From the NCBI GenBank assembly GCA_963583595.1, contig CAUZWC010000047.1:1-14417 (forward strand): DNA of 14,417 nucleotides. The letters run 5' to 3'. Position numbers and translations under genes: made by a program. The stretch comes from JABIRQ01 sp963583595 (GTDB taxonomy: Bacteria; Pseudomonadota; Alphaproteobacteria; CADEGL01). The notes beneath the pieces are model-generated. The model saw nothing but the letters and a program-made list of their open reading frames with translations. It did not search any database and had not been told where the DNA came from. Position 1 is the stretch's first letter. Each line of letters starts with the position of its first letter. This document shows, in pieces, positions 6,899 through 14,399 of the stretch.

Positions 6899-8296
6899 TC
6901 AGTCGCCCAGCGCGTCCAGTTCGCGCTGAAGCGCCCGGTGGGCCTGGGTGTCCGGTGAGATGCGCGCCAGGAGCGGCTGCCAATATTCCCGGGCGGCGGA
7001 GGCATCGCCGCGCGACGCGGCCTCCGCGCCCAACACCCATAGGGCGGTCGGCTGCTCGGGGTCGAGAACGTGAAGACGGGTCATGACGGCCAGCAGTTCG
7101 GGCGGCGGAGTTTCGGTCCGACCGGCGTTCTGAAACAGGGCTTCGGCATAGAGGCCGGCGACCGTCGGATTCTCGGGCGCGAGTTCGGCAGCTCGGCGGA
7201 AAGCTTCGACGGCCTCCTCCGGCTCTCCGCGCGAGGCGCGCGAACGGCCTAACATCAGCCAGCCGTCGAGGTCGTCCGGATTCTCCTCCAGGCGCGCGGC
7301 CAGGCGCTCGACCATGCCGTCGATCATGGCCGTGCGGTCTTCTTCGCTCATCTCCGCGGCGGCCTCGACCTGCTCGCGGCTCGGTCCCGCGACCCCGGCC
7401 GTGCCGACCGATTCATCCGGGGCTGGGGGGGGCGCGATGCCGCTCTCGGCCGAAAGCTGCGCAATGCCCTGGCGCAGGACCGGCAGCCAGGGCGCGTCCT
7501 GCGCCGAGTCCCTTTCCAGCGCGACCCAGATCTTCAGGGCCTCCTCGGGCCGTCCCGCCTGGGCTTCGGCCAGGCCCAGATAATAGCGGGCGCGGGGCTC
7601 GTCCGGCTCCGCCGTACGCACCTGGGCGAAGACCTGCCGGGCCTCGTCCGTCACCTCGCCCTCGGCGGCATAGACCAGGCTCTGGCCCATCTCCGACAAG
7701 AGGGCGCCGTCGCCGGGCGCGAGGGCGACGGCGCGGCGATAGGCGCCGGCGCTGTCCTGGTAGTGGGCGAGGGCGAAATAGCCGCGGCCGAGCAGCCGCC
7801 AGGCCTCGAGATTCTCGGGCTGGCCCTCGATCAGTTCGGCCAGTTCCGCCATGCGCTCGCCCAACCCCTCGGGCGCTTCGGCCAGCAGGCGCTCGCGCTC
7901 GGCCGAGCGTTCGGCATAGGGCGCGCCCGGCATCTCCGGGCTGCCCTCCCAGAGATAAAGGGCGAGGGCGGCGGCCGGCACGAGCACGACCAGGGCGATG
8001 GCGATATGGCGGGCGCGGGGGGTAACGGCCATGGTCGGGCCTTTCGCTTCCTGGGAATCTTCGGCATCGGCGGCCAGCATGCGGCGCTCGATCTCGACGC
8101 GCGCGGCCGCCGCATCCGCGGGGGCAATCATGCCGTGTTCGCGCTCCCGCTCCAACTCGGCAAGCTGGTCGTGATAGACCTCGAGATCGTGGCGCGCCCG
8201 TCCGGCGCCCGGCGCTCGGGGCGCGCGCAGCAGGGGGTGCAGCAGGGTGATCAGGCAGGCCGCCGTGATCGCGGCCAGGACAACCCAAAGGATCAT
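6899..8296 (-). CDS. ccmI: CcmI (CycH), cytochrome c maturation apocytochrome chaperone with TPR domain
   Basis: A 465-residue inner-membrane protein that binds apocytochrome c and hands it to the CcmF/CcmH heme ligation complex. Membrane helix 1 (about 2-20) is followed by a cytoplasmic loop rich in Leu, Glu and Arg (VYHDQLAELERERE, about 40-53), matching the CcmI leucine-zipper-like region. Helix 2 is at about 97-116. The periplasmic part carries tetratricopeptide repeats in two clusters, near 150-240 (GRGYFALAHYQDSAGAYRRA) and 330-420 (GRSRASRGEPEEAVEAFRRA). They are joined by a Pro- and acid-rich linker. The ATG at 8294-8296 overlaps the ccmH stop in ATGA, so translation is coupled. It is the last intact gene of the operon. 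Length is at the upper end for the family. Confidence 0.93.
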   Translation of the reverse strand: MILWVVLAAITAACLITLLHPLLRAPRAPGAGRARHDLEVYHDQLAELEREREHGMIAPADAAAARVEIERRMLAADAEDSQEAKGPTMAVTPRARHIAIALVVLVPAAALALYLWEGSPEMPGAPYAERSAERERLLAEAPEGLGERMAELAELIEGQPENLEAWRLLGRGYFALAHYQDSAGAYRRAVALAPGDGALLSEMGQSLVYAAEGEVTDEARQVFAQVRTAEPDEPRARYYLGLAEAQAGRPEEALKIWVALERDSAQDAPWLPVLRQGIAQLSAESGIAPPPAPDESVGTAGVAGPSREQVEAAAEMSEEDRTAMIDGMVERLAARLEENPDDLDGWLMLGRSRASRGEPEEAVEAFRRAAELAPENPTVAGLYAEALFQNAGRTETPPPELLAVMTRLHVLDPEQPTALWVLGAEAASRGDASAAREYWQPLLARISPDTQAHRALQRELDALGD

Positions 8297-8784
8297 GGCG
8301 CGGTTTCCTCGCCGCGCCTTTCGGCCAGCAGGGCCTCGACCCGGGCGCGTTCCTCGGGCGTCAGCGGATCGGGTTCGCCCCGGGCGCCGCGCCGGCGCGC
8401 CATGGTCAGGACGCCGAAAGCGCCGAGCAACAGGATCGCGGCGGGGGCGAGCCAGAGCAGCCAGGTCTTGGGCTTGAAGGGCGGCTCCAGCAGGACGAAA
8501 TCGCCGTAACGCGCGGTGACGAAGGCGAGGATCTCCGCATCTGTATCGCCCGCCGTCAAACGTTCGCGCACCAGGATGCGGAGATCGCGGGCGAGCGGGG
8601 CGTCGGATTCGTCGATCGACTGGTTCTGACAGACCAGGCAGCGCAATTCCTGGCCGATGGACCGGGCACGCGCCTCCAGCGCCGGATCGGCCAGCACCTC
8701 GTCGGGCTGGACCGCACCGGCGGGCGCGGCCAGAACCAGCAGGGCCAACGCGGCGAATCCCAGGATTGCGGCGAGCGCCCTCAT
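8293..8784 (-). CDS. ccmH: CcmH (CycL), thiol-disulfide component of the heme ligation complex
   Basis: A 163-residue protein with a signal peptide (residues 1-24, ending AGA), a periplasmic domain and a single membrane helix (about 111-130). The redox motif LRCLVCQNQ is at 47-55, with the cysteine pair at 49 and 52. Family knowledge: CcmH reduces or thiol-exchanges the CXXCH motif of apocytochrome c before CcmF attaches heme. The start at 8782-8784 lies in an ATGA overlap with ccmG, and the stop overlaps the ccmI start in the same way. A charged cytoplasmic tail of about 30 residues follows the helix. This is the short, single-domain form, with CcmI encoded separately, unlike the fused CcmH of E. 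coli. Confidence 0.96.
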   Translation of the reverse strand: MRALAAILGFAALALLVLAAPAGAVQPDEVLADPALEARARSIGQELRCLVCQNQSIDESDAPLARDLRILVRERLTAGDTDAEILAFVTARYGDFVLLEPPFKPKTWLLWLAPAAILLLGAFGVLTMARRRGARGEPDPLTPEERARVEALLAERRGEETAP

Positions 8785-9329
8785 CCGCCGAGTTCGGCGA
8801 GCAGGGGACGGATCGTGCGTTCGAGATCGCGTTCCAGGATCGGGCCGACATGGCGGTAGCGCACCATCCCCTCGGCATCGATCACGAAGGTCTCTGGCAC
8901 GCCGTAGACGCCCCATTCGATGGCGGCCCTTCCGTCGGCATCAACCCCGATCCGTTCGTAGGGATTGCCGAGTTTCCCGAGCCAGCCGCGCGCATCGGCC
9001 TCCGGGTCCTTGTAGTTCACTCCGTAGATCGCGACCCCTCCTTCGGCCGGAAGGCCCATCAGGACGGGATGCTCGGCCTGGCAGGGCAGGCACCAGGAGG
9101 CGAAGAAATTGACCAGGGCCGGTTTGCCGCCCAGATCGGCGCGGGCCAGGCCGGGGGCGATGCCCGCCAGGGGCGGCAGGTCGAAATCGGGGACGGGGCG
9201 GTCGATCAGGACCGAGGGCAGGGTCTGGGTGTCGCGCTCCTCGGATTCGCTCTCGACCATGAACCAGCCGATGGTTCCGGCGAGCAGCAGGAACAGGGCC
9301 AAGGGCACGAGAAAGACGATCTGGCGCAT
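8781..9329 (-). CDS. ccmG: CcmG (DsbE), membrane-anchored periplasmic thioredoxin-like protein
   Basis: A 182-residue thiol-disulfide oxidoreductase anchored by an N-terminal helix (about 5-24), with the thioredoxin domain in the periplasm. The active site NFFASWCLPCQAEHP has cysteines at 80 and 83. The family-typical GVYGVPETFVID, which holds the cis-proline loop, is at 140-151. It keeps the heme-binding cysteines of apocytochrome c, or of CcmH, reduced, drawing electrons from a CcdA/DsbD-type protein not seen here. The ATG at 9327-9329 follows the ccmF stop by 11 bases and gives a proper signal anchor; the open frame runs further upstream but that part has no family similarity. The end overlaps ccmH by 4 bases. 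Confidence 0.96.
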   Translation of the reverse strand: MRQIVFLVPLALFLLLAGTIGWFMVESESEERDTQTLPSVLIDRPVPDFDLPPLAGIAPGLARADLGGKPALVNFFASWCLPCQAEHPVLMGLPAEGGVAIYGVNYKDPEADARGWLGKLGNPYERIGVDADGRAAIEWGVYGVPETFVIDAEGMVRYRHVGPILERDLERTIRPLLAELGG

Positions 9330-9340
9330 GGCGGCGGGAA

Positions 9341-11323
9341 TCAGGCCGGGGCCTGGGCGGCTCGGGCCGGGTGCGGCCGGGCGGGCGCGCCGACCCTGTG
9401 GCGGCGGTCGGTCAGCGAGAGGATTCCGCCCGCGACCATGACCAGACAGCCGGCCCAGATCCAGGGGACGAGAGGATTGTGGTAGATGCGCGTGGTCCAG
9501 CCGCCCTGGCCGTCGGGATCGCCGATCACGGCGTAGAGATCGGCGATCAGGGTGGTGTGGATTGCGGCCTCCGTGGTCTGGCTGCCCTCGACCGGGTAGA
9601 AGCGTTTCTCGGGCTCCAGCAGGGTGATCTGACGGCCGTCGCTTTCGACGCGGAACAGCGCGCGCTCGGCCGTGTAGTTCGGACCGTTGACCTCGCCCAC
9701 CCCGACCAAGGTGACCTCGTAGCCCGCCAGTTCGACCATATCGCCCGGCCGCATCACCTGGATGCGTTCGGTCTGCCAGGCGGAGGAACCGGTGATGCCG
9801 GCGACCAGCAGGCCGAGCCCGGCATGGGCCAGGGTCATGCCCCAGGCGGCGCGCGGCAAATGGCGCGCGCGGGCGAAGGAAGCGGCCAGGGGCATGCGGA
9901 ACAGGCGCACTCGGTCGGCCCATTCGACGGCCGATCCGGCGATCAGCCAGGCCGCCAGCCCGGTGCCCAGAGCGGCCAGGGCAGTACTGGAATCGGCCAG
10001 GGCCAGGGTTCCCAGGACGGTGATCACGACAACGGCCATGGCGAGCCGTAGCCGCGCCAGGGCGGCGCGGGCGTCGCCGCGCTTCCAGGCCATCATGGGG
10101 CCGATCGCGACCGCGATCAGGGTCGGGATCATCAGGGGCACGAAGGTCGCCTCGAAATAGGGCGGGCCGACCGAAATCTTGCCCCCGCCCAGGGCGTCGA
10201 GGAGCAGGGGATAGAGGGTGCCGACGAAGACGGTCAGGGTCGCCGTGGTCAGCAGCAGGTTGTTGAGCACCAGCGCGCCCTCGCGGCTGATCGGCGCGAA
10301 GACTCCGCCCTCCTTGAGGCGTGGCGCGCGCAGGGCGAAGAGGGTCAGGGAGCCGCCGATGGTGATGGCGAGCAGGACCAGAATGAACAAGCCGCGCTCG
10401 GGATCCGTCGCGAAGGCATGGACGCTGGTCAGCACGCCCGAGCGGACCAGGAAGGTGCCAATCAGGCTGAGCGAGAAGGCGAGGATGGCGAGCAGGATGG
10501 TCCAGGCCTTGAGCGCGCCACGCTTCTCGAAGACGACGGCCGAATGCAGCAGGGCGGTGCCGGCCAGCCAGGGCATGAAGGAGGCGTTCTCGACTGGATC
10601 CCAGAACCACCAGCCGCCCCAGCCGAGTTCGTAATAGGCCCACCAACTGCCCAGGGCGATGCCCAAGGTCAGGAAGGACCAGGCGGCCAGGGTCCAGGGC
10701 CGAACCCAGCGCGCCCAGGCCGGCTCGACCCGGCCCTCGATCAGCCCGGCGATGGCGAAGGAGAAGGCCATGGAGAAGCCGACATAGCCGAGATAGAGCA
10801 TCGGCGGATGGAAGGCGAGGCCGGGGTCCTGGAGCAGCGGGTTGAGGCCGGCGCCGTCGAGGGGCGCCGGATCGATCCGAAGAAAGGGGTTCGAGGTGAA
10901 CAGGATGAAGGCCAGGAAGCCGGTGCCGATCATGCCTTGGACCGCGAGCACCCGGGCGCGCAGGGTCTCGGGGAGGTTGCTGCCCAGGCCCGCGACGGCC
11001 GCGCCGAACAGGGCCAGGATCATCACCCAGAGGACCATCGAGCCTTGGTGATTGGCCCAGACGCCGGAAATCTTATAGAGCAGCGGCTTGGCCGAATGGC
11101 TGTTCGTGGCCACGTTGACGAGGCTGAAATCCGAGGTGACATAGGCCTGCATCAGGGCCAGGAAGGCCGTGCCGATCAGCAGCAGCTGCAGCAATGCGGC
11201 GGGGACGGCGACGGCGGTCAGGCGGCGATCGCCGCGGGCGGCGCCCCAGAGCGGCACCGTGCTCTGCACGATGGCGAGGATGAAGGCCAGGACTAGGGCG
11301 TAATGGCCGATCTCGGCGATCAT
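9341..11323 (-). CDS. ccmF: CcmF, cytochrome c heme lyase subunit
   Basis: A 660-residue polytopic inner-membrane protein that takes heme from CcmE and, with CcmH and CcmI, attaches it covalently to apocytochrome c. The tryptophan-rich WWD motif GWGGWWFWDPVENASFMPW is at about 234-252. Conserved histidines are visible at 92 (NHQGS), 172 (HPPMLYLGY), 260 and 302 (TSVHAF). The start is set at 11321-11323, giving MIAEIGHYAL as in the family and forming ATGA with the ccmE stop. An in-frame ATG at 11330-11332 would add three residues (MCR) and cannot be excluded. The C-terminal 40 residues after the last helix are basic and proline/alanine rich. Length is normal. Confidence 0.97.
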   Translation of the reverse strand: MIAEIGHYALVLAFILAIVQSTVPLWGAARGDRRLTAVAVPAALLQLLLIGTAFLALMQAYVTSDFSLVNVATNSHSAKPLLYKISGVWANHQGSMVLWVMILALFGAAVAGLGSNLPETLRARVLAVQGMIGTGFLAFILFTSNPFLRIDPAPLDGAGLNPLLQDPGLAFHPPMLYLGYVGFSMAFSFAIAGLIEGRVEPAWARWVRPWTLAAWSFLTLGIALGSWWAYYELGWGGWWFWDPVENASFMPWLAGTALLHSAVVFEKRGALKAWTILLAILAFSLSLIGTFLVRSGVLTSVHAFATDPERGLFILVLLAITIGGSLTLFALRAPRLKEGGVFAPISREGALVLNNLLLTTATLTVFVGTLYPLLLDALGGGKISVGPPYFEATFVPLMIPTLIAVAIGPMMAWKRGDARAALARLRLAMAVVVITVLGTLALADSSTALAALGTGLAAWLIAGSAVEWADRVRLFRMPLAASFARARHLPRAAWGMTLAHAGLGLLVAGITGSSAWQTERIQVMRPGDMVELAGYEVTLVGVGEVNGPNYTAERALFRVESDGRQITLLEPEKRFYPVEGSQTTEAAIHTTLIADLYAVIGDPDGQGGWTTRIYHNPLVPWIWAGCLVMVAGGILSLTDRRHRVGAPARPHPARAAQAPA

Positions 11324-11787
11324 TCGGCACATCCCGGCTTGGCCGGGGTTTCGGCGCTTTCTTGCCAGTGGCCGGATTTCTTCAGGGCCTCGGCGACCTC
11401 CGCCGGCATGTAGTTCTCGTCATGCTTGGCCAGCACGCTATCGGCCGCGAACCGGCCGTCCGCGCCCATGACGCCCTCGACCACCACGCCCTGCCCCTCG
11501 CGGAACAGGTCGGGCAGGATGCCCGTATAGGTCACCGGCACCGCCGTTTCGAGATCGGTGACCGCGAAGATGCACTGGGCGCCATCGCCGCGTTGGGTCG
11601 AGCCTTCTTCGACCAACCCGCCAAGGCGCAGGCGCTGGTCGGGGTTCGGCGCCTGGGCCGCCAGATCGGTGGGCGAGATGAAGAAGACGACGCTGTCCTC
11701 CAGCGCCGTCAGGGCAAGCACCGCGGCCGCGCATAACAGCCCCAGGGCGACCAGAATCACCGTCATGCGGCGGCGTTTAGGCGCCAT
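11320..11787 (-). CDS. ccmE: CcmE (CycJ), periplasmic heme chaperone
   Basis: A 155-residue protein with a basic N-terminus, one membrane anchor (about 9-28) and a periplasmic beta-barrel domain. It binds heme covalently through the histidine of the motif VLAKHDENYMP, His122 here, with Tyr126 as heme ligand. It ferries heme from CcmC to CcmF. The HXXXY form is the classical one, not the CXXXY variant found in some archaea and sulfate reducers. The ATG at 11785-11787 overlaps ccmD by 11 bases, and the stop overlaps the chosen ccmF start by 4. Confidence 0.97.
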   Translation of the reverse strand: MAPKRRRMTVILVALGLLCAAAVLALTALEDSVVFFISPTDLAAQAPNPDQRLRLGGLVEEGSTQRGDGAQCIFAVTDLETAVPVTYTGILPDLFREGQGVVVEGVMGADGRFAADSVLAKHDENYMPAEVAEALKKSGHWQESAETPAKPGCAE

Positions 11788-12004
11788 GGCCGGCCTCGCG
11801 GGGTTGCGCCGCTTCCAGGGCGGCGGCGCGTTCGGCGCGCAGGGCGGCGGCTTCGGCCTCGTTGCGCCGCGCGCTGACCAGCGATTGCATCAGCAGGCCG
11901 ATCAGGACCAGGGCTGCAATGGCGAAGGCCGGCCAGACATAGGCGCCGTAGCCGCCCATATCGGGAAAGACGGCGAGGATGGGGTCGAAGCTGGGGTTTT
12001 TCAT
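11777..12004 (-). CDS. ccmD: CcmD, small heme exporter accessory protein
   Basis: A 75-residue protein with one membrane helix (about 22-42) that contains the CcmD-typical start MGGYGAYVWPAF at residues 16-27. A charged, alanine-rich, probably helical tail follows. CcmD stabilises the CcmC-CcmE complex and is needed to release holo-CcmE from the CcmABCD transporter. It is somewhat longer than usual because of extra residues at both ends. It begins seven bases after the ccmC stop and overlaps ccmE by 11 bases. The position between ccmC and ccmE confirms the call. Confidence 0.92.
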   Translation of the reverse strand: MKNPSFDPILAVFPDMGGYGAYVWPAFAIAALVLIGLLMQSLVSARRNEAEAAALRAERAAALEAAQPREAGHGA

Positions 12005-12011
12005 CGCCCGC

Positions 12012-12776
12012 TCACCCGGCGGCCCGGCTGAAGCGCAGGGCGCGGATGCGCCGGGCGGCGATCTCGGCGCGCATGCGCAGGATCACCACCCAGAGGAAAT
12101 AGCCAGTGAAGGCGACGCCCATCAGCAACAAGGGCCAGAGCATCGAGGGGTCGATCGTTGGGCGGTCTAGGCGCAGGACGCTCGACGGCTGATGCAGGGT
12201 GTTCCACCAATCGACCGAGAATTTGATGATCGGCACATTGACGAAACCGACCAGGGCCAGGATCGCGGCCGCCCGCGCGCCGCGGGTCGGCTCGTCGAAC
12301 GCATTGGTCAGCGCGATATGGCCGAGATAGAGGAAGAAGAGGACGAGGACGCTGGTCAGCCGAGCGTCCCAGACCCACCAGGCGCCCCACATGGGCTTGC
12401 CCCAGAGCGCGCCGGTGGCCAGGGTGATCAGGGTGAAACCGGCGCCGATGGGCGCGGCCGCCTTGGCGAAGAGATCGGCCAGGGGATGTTTCCAGACCAG
12501 GGCGGCGAAACTGGCCGCCGCCATCGACGTATAGACGAAGAGCGCCATCCAGGCCGCCGGCACATGGACGTACATGATACGTACGCTATCGCCCTGCTGA
12601 TAATCGGCGGGCGAGGCGAAAAGACCCAGATAGAGGCCGGCGCTGAGACAGATGATCGTCAGCGCCGCTGCCCAGGGCTGGGCGGTGCGGGCGAGGCGCA
12701 GGAAACGGGCGGGATTGGCGTATCGGTGCATCGTCGCGGCCGGTCGGTTTCGGTCCTTCTGTCCCATACCTAGCAT
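12012..12776 (-). CDS. ccmC: CcmC, heme-handling membrane protein of the CcmABCD complex
   Basis: A 254-residue protein with six membrane helices that presents heme to CcmE. The WWD motif WGKPMWGAWWVWD is at 125-137. The two flanking heme-ligand histidines are His71 (YVHVPAAW) and His195 (HQPSS). The start is uncertain: ATG codons occur at 12776, 12767 and 12731, and none has a clear ribosome-binding site at the right distance. The last (MHRYANPARF) most resembles the usual N-terminus of alphaproteobacterial CcmC. The longest form is given. It follows ccmB after an unusual 144-base gap and precedes ccmD by seven bases. Confidence 0.95.
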   Translation of the reverse strand: MLGMGQKDRNRPAATMHRYANPARFLRLARTAQPWAAALTIICLSAGLYLGLFASPADYQQGDSVRIMYVHVPAAWMALFVYTSMAAASFAALVWKHPLADLFAKAAAPIGAGFTLITLATGALWGKPMWGAWWVWDARLTSVLVLFFLYLGHIALTNAFDEPTRGARAAAILALVGFVNVPIIKFSVDWWNTLHQPSSVLRLDRPTIDPSMLWPLLLMGVAFTGYFLWVVILRMRAEIAARRIRALRFSRAAG

Positions 12777-12920
12777 CCGCCGCCCGCGGCGCCAGTCACG
12801 TTTCGGTCAATAATTCCGGCAGGATCGGACCGGGCGCATGATTCGGTCGAAAGATGGGTCGGAATTTCGGCCAGAATCTGTATTGGCCCGGCGGGACTGT
12901 CCAGGAGATCGACCAAGGCG
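12777..12920 (-). other. 144-base gap between ccmB and ccmC with short repeated motif
   Basis: The only sizeable gap inside the operon. It contains TTCGGTC at 12802-12808 and again exactly 40 bases on at 12842-12848, plus TTCGGCC at 12866-12872. A TTGACC on the minus strand (12804-12809) has no matching -10 box. I see no gene with a usable start in it and no terminator. Confidence 0.4.
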
Positions 12921-13586
12921 CTATTCCGAGGCATGGCGCAGGGCGGCGGCGCAGGCCCAGGGGGCCAGGGCGAGAGCGGCGAGCAGGATCGCCGCCTCGA
13001 TCAGCAGGTGCGGCCGGACCGGCAGGTCGTGGATCGCGGCATCGGTCGCGGCCACGCCGAAGATCAGCACCGGAATATAGAGCGGCAGGACGAGAAGCGA
13101 GACGAGAACCCCGCCGCGCCGCGCGCCGAGCACCAGGGCCGCGCCGATCGCGCCCAGGAGGGTCAGGGTCGGGGTGCCGAGGGCCAGGGCGGCGACCAGG
13201 GGAATGAGGCTGGCCGAATCCATGTTCAGCATGAGGCCGAGCAGGGGGGCAACGAGGACGACGGGCAGGCCGCCGGTCAGCCAATGGGCCAGGCATTTGG
13301 CGAGGACGACGCTTTCCAGCGGATGGGGCGACAGGACGATCTGTTCCAGGCTGCCGTCCTCGTGGTCGGTCAGGAACAGCCGGTCCATGGAGAGCAGCGC
13401 GGCGAGCAGGGCCATGACCCAGATCACCCCGGGCGCGACGGCGCGCAGCAGCTCGGGAGCTGGCCCGACCCCGAAGGGCAGGATCAGCACGGCCAGGACG
13501 AAGAACAGCAGGGCGACCAGGATGTCGCAACTCTGGCGCTGGGCCAGACGCAGCTCTCGACGCAAGGTGGCGAGGAACGGTCTCAC
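12921..13586 (-). CDS. ccmB: CcmB, permease subunit of the heme-release ABC transporter
   Basis: A 221-residue inner-membrane protein with six predicted helices that pairs with the ATPase CcmA. The conserved CcmB segment LFLTDHEDGSLEQIVLSPHP lies at about 70-89, after helices 1 and 2. The open frame runs further upstream, but that part is an arginine-rich shadow of ccmA. The start is placed at GTG 13584-13586, giving RPFLATLRREL and normal family length, and forming a GTGA overlap with the ccmA stop. Coupled translation of the two transporter subunits is therefore likely. It ends with TAG. Confidence 0.95.
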   Translation of the reverse strand: MRPFLATLRRELRLAQRQSCDILVALLFFVLAVLILPFGVGPAPELLRAVAPGVIWVMALLAALLSMDRLFLTDHEDGSLEQIVLSPHPLESVVLAKCLAHWLTGGLPVVLVAPLLGLMLNMDSASLIPLVAALALGTPTLTLLGAIGAALVLGARRGGVLVSLLVLPLYIPVLIFGVAATDAAIHDLPVRPHLLIEAAILLAALALAPWACAAALRHASE

Positions 13587-14293
13587 GCCCCGGGCCTTGC
13601 GCCTGCGGGCCGGTCCTCTGGACTGTCCGCTTCCCATTCGATTCCGTCCTCGTCGAGCGGGTCGGCATGGGGGTCGGGCGCAAAATCGCCGAGGATGAGG
13701 CTCTCGGCCGCCGGCAGGTCGAGAGCGGTATGGGTCGCGACGACGACGATGCCGCCGCCGGCCCGATGTTCGGCAAAACCGTGTTCGAGGATTTTGAGCG
13801 ACGCGTTGTCGAGCCCGACGCTCGGTTCGTCGAGCAGCCAAAGCGGCTTGGCGGCGGAGAACAGGCGGGCGATGGCCAGGCGGCGGCGCTGGCCGGCGGA
13901 GAGAAAGCGCGCCGGTGCGTCGGCCAGCGTCGCCAGCCCGGTGCGCAGGATGGCCGCGCGCGCGTCGTCTTCGCCGGCGCCGTGCAGCCGAGCCCAGAAG
14001 GTCAGATTCTCGATCACGGTCAGGGCGGGCTTCACCGCGTCGGCATGGCCGAGATAGTGAATGCGTGCGAAATGGGCGGCGCAGTCGGCGCGCAAATTAT
14101 CGCCCCGCCACAGCAGAGCGCCTTCGACCGGGGCGGTCAGGGCGGCCATCAGGCGAAGCAGACTGGACTTCCCGCTGCCATTGGGGCCGAGCAGCAAAAG
14201 CGCCTCGCCTTTGGCGAGTGCGAAGTCGAGACCACGGAAGACCAGACGCTCGCCACGGATACAGGTCAGGTTGCGGCCGGCGAAGATCGCCAC
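13583..14293 (-). CDS. ccmA: CcmA, ATP-binding subunit of the heme-release ABC transporter
   Basis: A 236-residue cytoplasmic ATPase whose hydrolysis drives release of holo-CcmE from CcmCD. Walker A GPNGSGKS is at 36-43, the signature LSAGQRRRLAIARL begins at 131, Walker B LWLLDEP is at 151-157 and the switch His is at 188. The N-terminal NLTCIRGERLVF is typical of CcmA. The start is GTG 14291-14293, preceded by GACGAGG about six bases upstream; no suitable ATG is near. After the ABC domain there are about 35 extra acidic and proline-rich residues (from about 201), so the protein is longer than the usual 200-215. It is the first gene of the ccm operon. Confidence 0.96.
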   Translation of the reverse strand: MAIFAGRNLTCIRGERLVFRGLDFALAKGEALLLLGPNGSGKSSLLRLMAALTAPVEGALLWRGDNLRADCAAHFARIHYLGHADAVKPALTVIENLTFWARLHGAGEDDARAAILRTGLATLADAPARFLSAGQRRRLAIARLFSAAKPLWLLDEPSVGLDNASLKILEHGFAEHRAGGGIVVVATHTALDLPAAESLILGDFAPDPHADPLDEDGIEWEADSPEDRPAGARPGA

Positions 14294-14330
14294 GCGGAAC
14301 CTCGTCGAGCGAACGGGATGGACAGCGACA

Positions 14331-14359
14331 GCTATACCATCCTGAGGGGTTCTGGGAAA
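14331..14359 (-). promoter_or_regulatory. weak candidate promoter of the ccm operon
   Basis: On the minus strand TATAGC (14331-14336) lies 17 bases after TTTCCC (14354-14359), about 40 bases upstream of the ccmA GTG. The -10 is fair and the -35 poor; it abuts the upstream terminator T-run. A promoter is expected in this short interval because the terminator isolates the operon. Confidence 0.25.
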
Positions 14360-14399
14360 AGAAAAGGGCCGGCGGTGTTTGGGGGCAACCGCCGGCCCT
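14357..14399 (-). terminator. factor-independent terminator of an unseen upstream minus-strand gene
   Basis: AGGGCCGGCGGT (14365-14376) and ACCGCCGGCCCT (14388-14399) form a perfect 12-pair stem with an 11-base loop. Read on the minus strand it is followed by TTTTCTTTT (14357-14365), the textbook form. On the plus strand there is no T-run after the stem, so it works leftward. It would end a gene lying right of the window and separate it from ccmA. Confidence 0.88.
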
